This document shows positions 9,645-17,835 of a stretch of DNA of 64,000 bases, piece after piece. The stretch is from Sphingomonas sp. QA11 (GTDB lineage Bacteria; Pseudomonadota; Alphaproteobacteria; Sphingomonadales; Sphingomonadaceae): the NCBI RefSeq assembly GCF_028473665.1, contig NZ_CP098774.1:62001-126000 (forward strand). Reading direction: 5' to 3'. Position 1 is the first letter of the stretch; each line of letters opens with the position of its first letter. Below the pieces are notes generated by a model. It searched no databases and was not told the DNA's origin. It worked only from the letters and a program-made list of their open reading frames with translations. A program made the position numbers and the translations under genes.

Positions 9645-11489
9645 ATGACGACGAACGGGACGACGAACGGGACGACGAATGGGCCGACAAAAGCGGCGAC
9701 GGAATTGACTGGCCTGATGGTGGCGATGCGCGACGGTGTCCGCCTGGCGACCGACGTCTATCTGCCCGAGGGCCATGTCGCGGGCGACCGGTTGCCGGTG
9801 CTGCTCGAACGCACGCCTTACGACCGGCAGGGTACCAACCATGGCGATTTCACCGTCGCCGATCCGGAGCCACGATCGAAGCCGGAGATCGCGCGGGCCT
9901 TCGCCGCCGCGGGCTATGCCTATGTGCTGCAGGATTGCCGAGGCCGCTACGGGTCTGAAGGCACCTTCACCAAATATCTCAACGAGGCGGAGGACGGCGC
10001 GGACACGCTTGCCTGGCTGCGCGAACAGCCCTGGTGCGACGGCAGGATCGGTACGCTCGGCCTGTCCTATGGCGCGCATGTGCAGAGCGCGCTTGCCTGC
10101 CTCGACCCGCCCGGGCTTGGCGCGATGTTCCTCGATTCAGGTGGTTTCTCCAGCGCCTATCATGGCGGCGCGCGGCAGGGCGGGGCGTTCGAGCTGAAAC
10201 AGCTCACCTGGGCGCGCAAGCATGCGCTGCTCGCGCCGGAGACCGAGGCCGATCCGAAGCGCAAGGCAGCGCTTGAGGCGGAGGATATCAATGACTGGAT
10301 CGGCCGCCGCTGGTCGCGCGGCTATTCGCCGCTGAGCGCCGCCCCCGAATATGAGGATTATATCCTCGAACAATGGGACAATGACGCGTTCTCGCCTTTC
10401 TGGCGGCGGCTCGGCATCTATGCGCGCGGCTGGTACGATCGCTATGCCGATGTGCCGATGGTGCACATGTCGAGCTGGTATGATCCCTATTCCCAGACGG
10501 CGATCGACAATTTCACTGGCCTCGCGCCGATCAAGCGCGGCCCGGTCAAGCTGGTGCTCGGCCCATGGACTCATGGCCAGCGCTCCGCATCCTACGCCGG
10601 CGATGTCGATTTCGGGACGGCGGCGCCGCTCGACGGCAATCTCGCGCCCGATTACGTCACGCTGCGCCGCGACTGGTTCGACCGGCATTTGCGCGGGCTC
10701 GACGCGCCGGAGCATCTGGCATCCCCGGTGCGCATTTTCGTGATGGGCGGCGGCAGCGGCCGGCGCACCGCCGATGGCCGGCTCGACCATGGCGGCTGCT
10801 GGCGCGATGAAAGCGCCTGGCCGCTTGCCGACACGGTGTCGACCAGCCTGTATCTGACCGCCGACCGCCACCTCTCGGTGATGCCGCCCGAGGACAGGCG
10901 CGCGCCGCTGTCCTATGATGCCGATCCGGCGAACCCGGTGCCGACGCTGGGCGGCGCGATCACCTCGGGTGCGCCGGTGATGTTCGCCGGCGCCTATGAC
11001 CAGGGCGCCAGCGCGGGGCGCGCCGATGTTTTACTGTTCGAGACCGAACCGCTGGCGGAGGATATCGAGGTCACCGGATCAGTGGTCGCGCATCTCCATG
11101 TCAGGTCGTCGGCGGTCGACACCGACTTCACCATCAAGCTGATCGACGTCTATCCGGCGAACGCCGATTATCCGGGAGGCTTTGCGATGAACCTCGCCCA
11201 TGGCATCCTGCGCACGCGGTTCCGGAATTCCTTCGAGAACCCCGAGCCGATGGAGCCCGGTGCGATCCATGCCATTGCCGTGCCCACCTTTCCGACGAGC
11301 AATTTGTTCCGCCGCGGGCACCGTATCCGTATCGAGATCGCCAGCAGCAACTTCCCGCATTTCGACGTCAATCCGAATGTCGACTGGCGCGTGCCCGGCA
11401 TGGCGCCGCAGGTCGCGCGCAACAGCGTGCATGTCGACCGCGACCATCCCTCGCGCATTGAGCTACCGGTCATTCCGCGGCGCGGCTGA
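9645..11489 (+). CDS. CocE/NonD-family serine hydrolase (X-Pro dipeptidyl-peptidase-like)
   Basis: Alpha/beta hydrolase of the group that includes cocaine esterase, alpha-amino-acid ester hydrolases and Xaa-Pro dipeptidyl peptidases. From the ATG at 9645 it is 614 aa. The catalytic triad is visible: Ser141 in GLSYGA, Asp280 in SSWYD, His310 in GPWTHG. The C-terminal jelly-roll domain (roughly 360-610) is present. No signal peptide is evident, so it is probably cytoplasmic, acting on what the carrier imports. GTG codons at 9633 and 9636 are alternative starts. The N-terminus carries three TTNG repeats not seen in the usual family. Confidence 0.92.
   Translation: MTTNGTTNGTTNGPTKAATELTGLMVAMRDGVRLATDVYLPEGHVAGDRLPVLLERTPYDRQGTNHGDFTVADPEPRSKPEIARAFAAAGYAYVLQDCRGRYGSEGTFTKYLNEAEDGADTLAWLREQPWCDGRIGTLGLSYGAHVQSALACLDPPGLGAMFLDSGGFSSAYHGGARQGGAFELKQLTWARKHALLAPETEADPKRKAALEAEDINDWIGRRWSRGYSPLSAAPEYEDYILEQWDNDAFSPFWRRLGIYARGWYDRYADVPMVHMSSWYDPYSQTAIDNFTGLAPIKRGPVKLVLGPWTHGQRSASYAGDVDFGTAAPLDGNLAPDYVTLRRDWFDRHLRGLDAPEHLASPVRIFVMGGGSGRRTADGRLDHGGCWRDESAWPLADTVSTSLYLTADRHLSVMPPEDRRAPLSYDADPANPVPTLGGAITSGAPVMFAGAYDQGASAGRADVLLFETEPLAEDIEVTGSVVAHLHVRSSAVDTDFTIKLIDVYPANADYPGGFAMNLAHGILRTRFRNSFENPEPMEPGAIHAIAVPTFPTSNLFRRGHRIRIEIASSNFPHFDVNPNVDWRVPGMAPQVARNSVHVDRDHPSRIELPVIPRRG
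9648..9683 (+). repeat. Three 12-bp tandem repeats encoding Thr-Thr-Asn-Gly
   Basis: Units of ACGACGAACGGG follow the proposed start codon in frame, the third with one silent change (AAC to AAT). They give an N-terminal TTNGTTNGTTNG tail ahead of the conserved domain. Such a tract could vary in copy number without breaking the frame. Confidence 0.8.
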
Positions 11490-11498
11490 GGTGCCGCG

Positions 11499-12422
11499 AT
11501 GACGCCCGTCGGCCGGATCGCCAGCGACGCAATCGGCCTGCGCGCGCTGCGCAGCTTTGCCGAGATCATCCGGACCGGATCGGCCACCGCCGCCGGCCGC
11601 AACCTCGGCATGACTCAGCCGGCGGTCAGCCGGATCATCGCGCAGCTGGAAAGCACCGTCGGGTTCGAGCTGTTCTATCGCGATCGCGGGCGGCTGGTGC
11701 CGACCAAGGACGCCCTGCTGCTGGCGGAAGAGGTCGAGCTGGCGCTGGCCGGGATGGAGCGGGTCAGCAGCCTGGTCCGCGATATCGCCATTTCCGCCAC
11801 CGGCGAGTTGCGCGTCGTCGCGCCGCCCAGCTTTGCCGAAGGGCTGCTGCCCGACATGGTCGCCGGGTTCATCGCGCAGAATCCGGGCGTCCGCTTCAAC
11901 CTGGATTCACGGACGATCGACACGACCAAGGCGCTGATCGCCACCCGCGTGGTCGATTGCGGCTTCATGAAGCTGCCGATCGACGAGCCGGATCTCGAGG
12001 CTGAGACGATGGTGTCGAGCGGGTCGGTCTGCGTCATGGCGGAGGGGCATCCGCTGGCGGCGCATGACCTGCTCACCCCGACGGAGCTGCATGGCTATCC
12101 GCTGATCCTGCTCGGGTCGGGCCGCCAGTGGCGCGCCCAGGTCGACCATGCCTTTGCCGAATACGGCCTGCGACCGACCGTCGCGATCGAGACTCATACG
12201 CATGGTTCGGCCTGCGCACTGGCGGCGCGCGGCGTGGGCATCGCCATCGTCAACGCGCTGCTGGCGCGGCGCTATCTCCGCGCGCCATTGCTAGCGCGCC
12301 CGTTCGCGCCGCCGATCGTCCACGAATATGCCTTCGTCACCTCGGCCCTGTCGCGCCCGTCCCGCCTGACGACCGAGTTCCGTGACGAGGCGCGGCGGTA
12401 TCTGGCGGCGCTTGCGTCATAG
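11499..12422 (+). CDS. LysR-family transcriptional regulator
   Basis: A 307-aa regulator with an N-terminal winged helix-turn-helix (about residues 12-70, including TAAGRNLGMTQPAVSRIIAQLE) and a C-terminal periplasmic-binding-like effector domain. It starts 9 nt after the CocE-type hydrolase stop and is probably the local regulator of the receptor-carrier-hydrolase unit. This co-directional arrangement differs from the classic divergent LysR layout, so its operator is more likely in front of the receptor than next to itself. Confidence 0.93.
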   Translation: MTPVGRIASDAIGLRALRSFAEIIRTGSATAAGRNLGMTQPAVSRIIAQLESTVGFELFYRDRGRLVPTKDALLLAEEVELALAGMERVSSLVRDIAISATGELRVVAPPSFAEGLLPDMVAGFIAQNPGVRFNLDSRTIDTTKALIATRVVDCGFMKLPIDEPDLEAETMVSSGSVCVMAEGHPLAAHDLLTPTELHGYPLILLGSGRQWRAQVDHAFAEYGLRPTVAIETHTHGSACALAARGVGIAIVNALLARRYLRAPLLARPFAPPIVHEYAFVTSALSRPSRLTTEFRDEARRYLAALAS

Positions 12423-12474
12423 GGACGAAAGGCGTCTTTCCGTTGGTGTCGACCCATGTCGAGACAGGGCGGGA

Positions 12475-12514
12475 CGCAGGTTTCTCGACTACGCTCGAAA
12501 CGAACGGTGTTGGG
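12475..12514. repeat. Dispersed 40-bp repeat, copy 1 (CTCGACTACGCTCGAAACGA type)
   Basis: The segment containing CTCGACTACGCTCGAAACGA, between the LysR gene and rnc, matches the reverse complement of 33203-33242 with only a few differences. It is non-coding in both places. Similar sphingomonad intergenic repeats are built on a TCGACTxCGCTCGA core. Confidence 0.7.
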
Positions 12515-12577
12515 GTGTTTGGCTGGCTGAAACCGCCGGAGAGCGTGGCACGGACCCGCGTTCAGAGCGCAGCCGCG

Positions 12578-13267
12578 TTACGCGCCTTTTACCTTCTCCA
12601 GCAAGGCTGCCGCCGCTGCGGTTTCGGCTTCCTGCTTTGAACTACCCGTGGCGCTCGCCTCGGCCAGCGCGCCGATCGAGGCCTTCACGGTGAAGCGCGG
12701 CGCGTGGTGCGGGCCGGAGCGTTCGATCACCTCATAGGCCGGCGTGCGGCGGTTGTTCGCCGCCGCCCATTCCTGCAGCGCCGATTTCGGATGCTGCGGC
12801 GCGGCCGATCCCTGGGTCTTGACCCGGTCGCCCCATGCCTTGCGGATTGCCGTGCGCGCGGGTTCGAGCCCGGCATCGAGATAAAGGGCACCGATCAGCG
12901 CCTCCATCACGTCGCCGAGCACATTGTCGCTGTCGGCCGCGCCATCGTCGCGCGCCTGCTTGCCGAGCTTGAGCTGGTTGCTCACGCCGATATCACGCGC
13001 GACGTCGGCGCAGACGGCGCCCGTCACCAGCGCGTTCAGCCGCTTTGACAGGGCACCCTCGGGTTCAGCCGGGAAGGTCTCGAACAGCCATTCGGCCATG
13101 GCGAGGCCGAGCACGCGGTCACCGAGGAATTCAAGCCGCTCGTAATTCGCCGCCGCCTGGCTGCCGTGAGTCAGCGCGCGTTCGTATCCGGCCAGGTCGC
13201 GGGGTTGGTGACCGAAACTTTCCCTGATCCAGTCCGAGAGATCATTCCTGGCTTTCTGCCCGCTCAA
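12578..13267 (-). CDS. rnc: Ribonuclease III
   Basis: Double-strand-specific endoribonuclease that processes rRNA precursors and cleaves structured mRNAs. The 229-aa product has the signature ERLEFLGDRVLGLAMAEWLF with catalytic acidic residues, a second acidic site GDVMEALIGALYLDAG, and a C-terminal dsRNA-binding domain (about 155-225) ending in the Ala-rich KQEAETAAAAALLEKV. Its start overlaps the lepB stop by 4 nt, so the two are translationally coupled. Downstream, where era would commonly sit, there is instead a convergent LysR gene. Confidence 0.96.
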   Translation of the reverse strand: MSGQKARNDLSDWIRESFGHQPRDLAGYERALTHGSQAAANYERLEFLGDRVLGLAMAEWLFETFPAEPEGALSKRLNALVTGAVCADVARDIGVSNQLKLGKQARDDGAADSDNVLGDVMEALIGALYLDAGLEPARTAIRKAWGDRVKTQGSAAPQHPKSALQEWAAANNRRTPAYEVIERSGPHHAPRFTVKASIGALAEASATGSSKQEAETAAAAALLEKVKGA

Positions 13268-14115
13268 AAGCCTTCCCCGATCCTCGACCAGCGCGCGGCG
13301 GAGAACCAGGTCCAGGGCAGGAACCAGTTGGCTGTGCCGTCGGTCGAGAAGAAGGTGACGACGGCCTTGCCCTCGATCCGGTCCATCGGGACATAGCCCA
13401 TGCCCGCCGGCGGATCGAACCGGCTGTCGCCGCTGTCGTCGCGATTGTCGCCCATGACGAAGACGGTGCCTGTCGGTACCGAATAGACCTGGGTTTCGTC
13501 AGCGGCGACATTCTCGCCCCGGTCGAGCACCATGTAGGACTTGCCGTTGGGCAGCGTCTCGCGGAACTGCTGGTAGCGGCAGATCTGCTTGCCGTCGGCG
13601 CCATTGTCGAGGAAGTCGGAAGGACACTCAGTGCCAGCCGGGTAATTGGGCGTGATCGGCAGGGTGAAGTCGGCCACGCGCTCCTTGGGAATCGCGGCGC
13701 CGTTCAGGATAAGCTGGCCGTGGCGCATCTGGACGGTGTCGCCGGGCAGGCCGATCACCCGCTTGATCACGTCATGGTCGCCTTGCGGCGCGCGGAATAC
13801 CACCACGTCGCCCCGCGCCGGATCGCGCCCGAAGATCCGCCCCGGGATCAGCGGCAGGCTGAGCGGCAAGGAATGGCGCGAATAGCCGTAATTCCATTTC
13901 GACACGAACAGATAGTCGCCGATGTACAGCCTGGGCAGCATCGATTGCGACGGGATGTTGAACGGGGAGAAGAGGAAGCTGCGGAAGATCAGCACCGCGA
14001 GGATCAGCTTCACCAGGAAGATGATCGTGTCGCGCGTCTCCGACCGTGGTTTGGGCGGCTTGACGGTCGCGCCGGGAGCGGGCTCGGATGCGGGCATGTC
14101 TTGGGTATCGGCCAT
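13264..14115 (-). CDS. lepB: Signal peptidase I
   Basis: Membrane serine protease that removes signal peptides from exported proteins. From the ATG at 14115 the protein is 283 aa, with one transmembrane helix (about 30-50). The catalytic Ser58 lies in PSQSMLP and the general-base Lys118 in IKRVIGLPGD, followed by the VFVMGDNRDDSGDSR box. An upstream in-frame start at 14166 would add a basic Pro-rich tail and is less likely. First gene of the lepB-rnc pair. Confidence 0.95.
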   Translation of the reverse strand: MADTQDMPASEPAPGATVKPPKPRSETRDTIIFLVKLILAVLIFRSFLFSPFNIPSQSMLPRLYIGDYLFVSKWNYGYSRHSLPLSLPLIPGRIFGRDPARGDVVVFRAPQGDHDVIKRVIGLPGDTVQMRHGQLILNGAAIPKERVADFTLPITPNYPAGTECPSDFLDNGADGKQICRYQQFRETLPNGKSYMVLDRGENVAADETQVYSVPTGTVFVMGDNRDDSGDSRFDPPAGMGYVPMDRIEGKAVVTFFSTDGTANWFLPWTWFSAARWSRIGEGF

Positions 14116-14324
14116 GCGCGGCGGTTTGCGGTGGCGCGGGCGGGGCGTCAAGCCGTCGCGCGCCATGGTGTGCAGCGGGACAAGCGGGCGCCGGGAAAAT
14201 GGGGGCTGGTCGCGCCTGGCCGACCATGGCCCGACAAGTCCGCGGTGCCGGATGATTGCAGGTTCGAGGTGGCATATTGGCCAACGCGCGCCTACCTGTC
14301 GCCCACGACTAGCGGAGATTTTCC

Positions 14325-15821
14325 ATGCCTGCCGACTGGACCTCGATAGAAGCCCTGCCCTCGCCCCAACTCGAGGCGCTGTTCGCCGACGAGCCGGACC
14401 GGCTGAAGAAGCTCAGTCTCGATGTCGCCGGCCTGCATTTCGACTGGTCCAAGACTCATCTGACCGCGGGCGCGATCGCCGCGTTCGAGGCGCTGGCCAG
14501 GGCGCAGGACCTTGCCGGCAAGCGCGAGGCGCTGTTCGCGGGCGAGATCGTCAACGTTACCGAAGGGCGCGCGGCGACCCACACCGCCGAGCGGGGTGAG
14601 GGCAAGCCGGAGGATGTCAGCCTCGCGAAGACCTTCCATGCCCGCATGCGCGCGCTGATCGACGCGATCGAGGCCGAGGCGCTCGGGCCGATCCGCCATG
14701 TCCTGCATGTCGGCATCGGCGGATCGGCGCTTGGCCCCCACCTGCTGGTCGATGCGCTTGGCCGCGAATCCGGCCGGTACGACACGGCGATCGTCTCCAA
14801 TGTCGACGGCGTCGCGCTGGAGGAGGCGTTTGCCCGGTTCGATCCCGCCGCGACCCTGCTCGTTATTGCTTCCAAGACCTTCACCACCACCGAGACAATG
14901 CTCAACGCGGAAAGCGTGCTGGAATGGATGGAGGAAGGCGGTGTCGAGGACCCCTATGGCCGGGTCGTCGCGCTGACCGCCTCGCCCGACAAGGCTGTCG
15001 AATGGGGTGTCGACGAAACGCGCGTGCTGCCGTTCATGGAAAGCGTCGGCGGGCGCTATTCGCTCTGGTCGTCGATCGGCTTTCCCGCGGCGCTCGCGCT
15101 TGGCTGGGATTGTTTCGAGCAACTGCTCGACGGCGCGGCCGAGATGGACCGGCATTTCCGCCTCGCCTCGCTGAGCGAGAATGCCCCGGCGCTCGCTGCC
15201 TTCGCCGATCTCTATTACACGCAGGTCCGCCATGCCGAGACGCGCGCGACCTTCGCCTATGACGAAAGACTGCGGCTGCTGCCCTCCTATCTCCAGCAGC
15301 TCGAGATGGAATCGAACGGCAAGGGCGTGACGGTCGACGGCAAGCCGCTTGGCCGGCCGAGCGCGGCGATCACCTGGGGCGGGGTGGGTACCGACGCGCA
15401 GCATGCGGTGTTCCAGCTTCTTCACCAGGGCACGCATCTCGTGCCGGTCGAGTTCGTCGCGGTGATCGAGCCGGGCGACAGCCTGGCCGAGGACCATCAC
15501 CGCCAGCTGCTGCTCAACGCCTTCGCGCAAGGGGCGGCACTGATGAAGGGCCGCGCCAACGACAAGGATCCGGCGCGCGGCTATTCGGGCGACCGGCCCA
15601 GCTCGACCATCCTGCTCGACGTGCTCGACGCCCGCACGCTCGGCGCCCTGATCGCCTTTTACGAGCACCGCGTGTTCGTGAACGCCACGCTGCTTGGCAT
15701 CAACCCGTTCGACCAGTTCGGGGTTGAGCTCGGCAAGGAAATGGCGAAGGCCGCCGGGGAAGGCGGGCAGACATTCGATGTCTCGACCGAGGATCTGATC
15801 AGGCGCGCCTTCGGCGAATGA
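14325..15821 (+). CDS. pgi: Glucose-6-phosphate isomerase
   Basis: Interconverts glucose 6-phosphate and fructose 6-phosphate in the cytosol. The 498-aa product carries the sugar-isomerase motifs GIGGSALGPHLL, SKTFTTTET, GGRYSLWSSIGFPAAL and the C-terminal NPFDQFGVELGK with its catalytic Lys. In many sphingomonads upper sugar flow runs through Entner-Doudoroff, with Pgi linking fructose 6-phosphate and glucose 6-phosphate (family knowledge). A 209-bp gap after the divergent lepB gene probably holds the promoters. A repeat separates it from the reductase gene that follows. Confidence 0.97.
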   Translation: MPADWTSIEALPSPQLEALFADEPDRLKKLSLDVAGLHFDWSKTHLTAGAIAAFEALARAQDLAGKREALFAGEIVNVTEGRAATHTAERGEGKPEDVSLAKTFHARMRALIDAIEAEALGPIRHVLHVGIGGSALGPHLLVDALGRESGRYDTAIVSNVDGVALEEAFARFDPAATLLVIASKTFTTTETMLNAESVLEWMEEGGVEDPYGRVVALTASPDKAVEWGVDETRVLPFMESVGGRYSLWSSIGFPAALALGWDCFEQLLDGAAEMDRHFRLASLSENAPALAAFADLYYTQVRHAETRATFAYDERLRLLPSYLQQLEMESNGKGVTVDGKPLGRPSAAITWGGVGTDAQHAVFQLLHQGTHLVPVEFVAVIEPGDSLAEDHHRQLLLNAFAQGAALMKGRANDKDPARGYSGDRPSSTILLDVLDARTLGALIAFYEHRVFVNATLLGINPFDQFGVELGKEMAKAAGEGGQTFDVSTEDLIRRAFGE

Positions 15822-15825
15822 TGTC

Positions 15826-15914
15826 GTCATGCCGGTTTCGCTCCGGCATCCACCGTGCCGCAACCTGCGGCGATGATTGTTGAACCGTGGACCCCGGCAA
15901 ATCCGGGGTGACGA
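15826..15914. repeat. Class A intergenic palindromic repeat, copy 1 (pgi / gor)
   Basis: The element opens with GTCATGCCGG and closes with GGGGTGACGA. It contains the hairpins ATGCCGG/CCGGCAT and CCCCGG/CCGGGG. Three more elements with the same ends occur at 41993, 50940 and 58215. Its last bases run into the ribosome binding site of the next gene. Confidence 0.75.
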
Positions 15915-15924
15915 AGGAATGAAG

Positions 15925-17271
15925 ATGGCAAGCTACGACTACGACCTTTTCGTCATCGGCGCTGGTTCCGGCGGGGTGCGCGCGTCGCGCGTGGCGGCGG
16001 CGCATGGCGCGAAGGTCGCGGTGGCCGAGGAATATCGCGTCGGCGGCACCTGCGTGATTCGCGGCTGCGTGCCCAAGAAGCTGCTCATCTACGGCGCGCA
16101 TTTCGCCGAGGACCTGGCTGATGCGCGCCGCTTCGGCTGGAACGTCCCCGATTGCGACTTCGACTGGAAGGTGCTGATCAAGAACGTGCTCGACGAGGTC
16201 GACCGGATCAACGGCGCCTATACCGACACGCTGAACAACAATGGCGTCGAGATCATCCAGGAGCGCGCGACGATCACCGGGCCGCACGGTATCCGGCTGG
16301 CGAGCGGGCGCGAGGTGACCGCGAAGACGATCCTGGTCGCGGTAGGCGCAACGCCCTCGGTGCCGAAATGTCCGGGCCACGAACATGGCATCACCTCGAA
16401 CGAGGCGTTCCATCTCGAGAGCATCCCGAAGCGAATCCTGATCGCGGGCGCCGGCTATATCGCCAACGAGTTTGCCGGCATCTTCCACCAGTTCGGCGCG
16501 CATGTGACGCTGATCAATCGCACCGACGTGATCCTACGCGGCTATGACGAGCAGATTCGCGACCGGCTGCTCCAGATCTCGATGATGAAGGGGATCGAGT
16601 TCCGTTTCCATGCCGATTTCCAGGGGATCGAGAAGCTGAAGGACGGTAGCCTGAAGGTCAGCATGTCGGGCCATGAGCCGATCGTGGTCGATTGCGTGAT
16701 GTTCGCCACCGGGCGCGACCCCAACACGGCCGATCTCGGGCTCGAGACGGCCGGCGTCGAGCTCGATGCGAAGGGCGCGATCGTGGTCGATGACGATAAC
16801 CGCTCGACCTGCGCCAGCATCTATGCGGTCGGCGATGTCACCAACCGGATTCAGCTCACCCCGATCGCCATCCGCGAGGGCCAGGCTTTTGCCGACACGA
16901 TGTTCGGCAACAAGCCGACCCGGGTCGATTACGAGAATGTCCCCTCGGCCGTGTTCAGCCACCCGCCGATTGCCGGCGTCGGCCTGACCGAGGGGCAGGC
17001 GAAGGCGAAGTTCGGCTCAGCCAAGGTCTATACCTCGGACTTCCGGCCGATGAAGAACGTGCTGGCCGGGCGCAACGAGCGCTCCCTCTACAAGATGGTC
17101 TGCGACAGCGAGACCGACAAGATCCTCGGCCTGCACATGATCGGTCCCGACGTGCCGGAGATCCTGCAGGCGGCGGCGATCGCGGTGAAGGCCGGGCTGA
17201 CCAAGGCGGCGTTCGACCAGACGGTGGCACTGCATCCGACCATGGCCGAGGAACTGGTGCTGCTGCGGTAG
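15925..17271 (+). CDS. gor: Glutathione-disulfide reductase
   Basis: FAD enzyme that reduces oxidised glutathione with NADPH. From the ATG at 15925 it is 448 aa. It has the FAD-binding VIGAGSGG near residue 9, the redox-active disulfide in GGTCVIRGCVPK, a second dinucleotide-binding IAGAGYIANEFAG, and the C-terminal HPTMAEE His-Glu pair. AAGGA 6 nt upstream favours this start over the ATG at 15919, which is too close to it. The Shine-Dalgarno sequence abuts the end of a palindromic repeat. Confidence 0.93.
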   Translation: MASYDYDLFVIGAGSGGVRASRVAAAHGAKVAVAEEYRVGGTCVIRGCVPKKLLIYGAHFAEDLADARRFGWNVPDCDFDWKVLIKNVLDEVDRINGAYTDTLNNNGVEIIQERATITGPHGIRLASGREVTAKTILVAVGATPSVPKCPGHEHGITSNEAFHLESIPKRILIAGAGYIANEFAGIFHQFGAHVTLINRTDVILRGYDEQIRDRLLQISMMKGIEFRFHADFQGIEKLKDGSLKVSMSGHEPIVVDCVMFATGRDPNTADLGLETAGVELDAKGAIVVDDDNRSTCASIYAVGDVTNRIQLTPIAIREGQAFADTMFGNKPTRVDYENVPSAVFSHPPIAGVGLTEGQAKAKFGSAKVYTSDFRPMKNVLAGRNERSLYKMVCDSETDKILGLHMIGPDVPEILQAAAIAVKAGLTKAAFDQTVALHPTMAEELVLLR

Positions 17272-17306
17272 TTGTCCGCCGCCTGTCCGAATGATAGGAT
17301 TTGGCG

Positions 17307-17549
17307 ATGGCGCAGATGAAGATCGATCTGACCGACGAGGAACTCGCTGCGGCGACGGCGCGGGTCGCAACAGGCGATTTCGCGAGCGTCGAGGATTATA
17401 TCCAGGAGTTGATCCAGCGGGATCAGAACCGCGCGGAGAAGCTGGCCAGGTTGCAGGCCGCGATCGAGATAGGCCGCGCCTCCGGCATGGGGACGAGGTC
17501 GTTACAGGAAATCTACGACGACAACCGGAGACGGCGTGACGCGGCTTGA
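17307..17549 (+). CDS. ParD-type antitoxin (ribbon-helix-helix)
   Basis: An 80-aa protein beginning MAQMKIDLTDEELAAA, the short beta strand plus helix of a ribbon-helix-helix DNA-binding domain. A charged C-terminal region (DDNRRRRDAA) would wrap around the toxin. AGGA lies 7 nt before the ATG; a TTG at 17301 is an alternative. It overlaps the following toxin gene by 14 nt, the standard antitoxin-first layout, and probably autorepresses the pair. Confidence 0.85.
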   Translation: MAQMKIDLTDEELAAATARVATGDFASVEDYIQELIQRDQNRAEKLARLQAAIEIGRASGMGTRSLQEIYDDNRRRRDAA

Positions 17550-17832
17550 GGTCAGCACCGCTGGCGAGAACGACCTCGATGAGATCCTGACCTACAGCAC
17601 GATCCGCTTCGGCGATCCTGTGGCGAGCGACTATTTTTTCGGTTTCCAAGACAGCTTCGACAGGCTCCTGCAGAATCCGCGTCTGGGTCGGCTGGTGGAG
17701 GAGGCAGGCAAGGATGTCAGATGCCTCTCCTATCGCCGGCATCGCATCTTCTACGAGATCGATCGCGATATCGTGCGGGTCTTGCGCATCCTGCATCACT
17801 CCATGGATGTGGATCGCGACCTGTTCGGTTGA
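17536..17832 (+). CDS. ParE/RelE-superfamily toxin
   Basis: A 98-aa protein with a GTG start. It has the family pattern of an N-terminal amphipathic helix, RLLQNPRLGRLVEEAGKDVR, then YRRHRIFYEID, ending in VLRILHHSMD. This matches the ParE/RelE fold with its C-terminal basic strand. ParE members poison gyrase and RelE members cut mRNA; the sequence favours ParE given the ParD partner. It sits between gor and the convergent AbrB-family gene. Confidence 0.87.
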   Translation: MTRLEVSTAGENDLDEILTYSTIRFGDPVASDYFFGFQDSFDRLLQNPRLGRLVEEAGKDVRCLSYRRHRIFYEIDRDIVRVLRILHHSMDVDRDLFG

Positions 17833-17835
17833 GTC

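Noticed and set aside
15826..15914. Insertion-sequence remnant
   Set aside because: Inverted ends are present but no transposase fragment or target duplication is visible, and the same element recurs as a short intergenic repeat.
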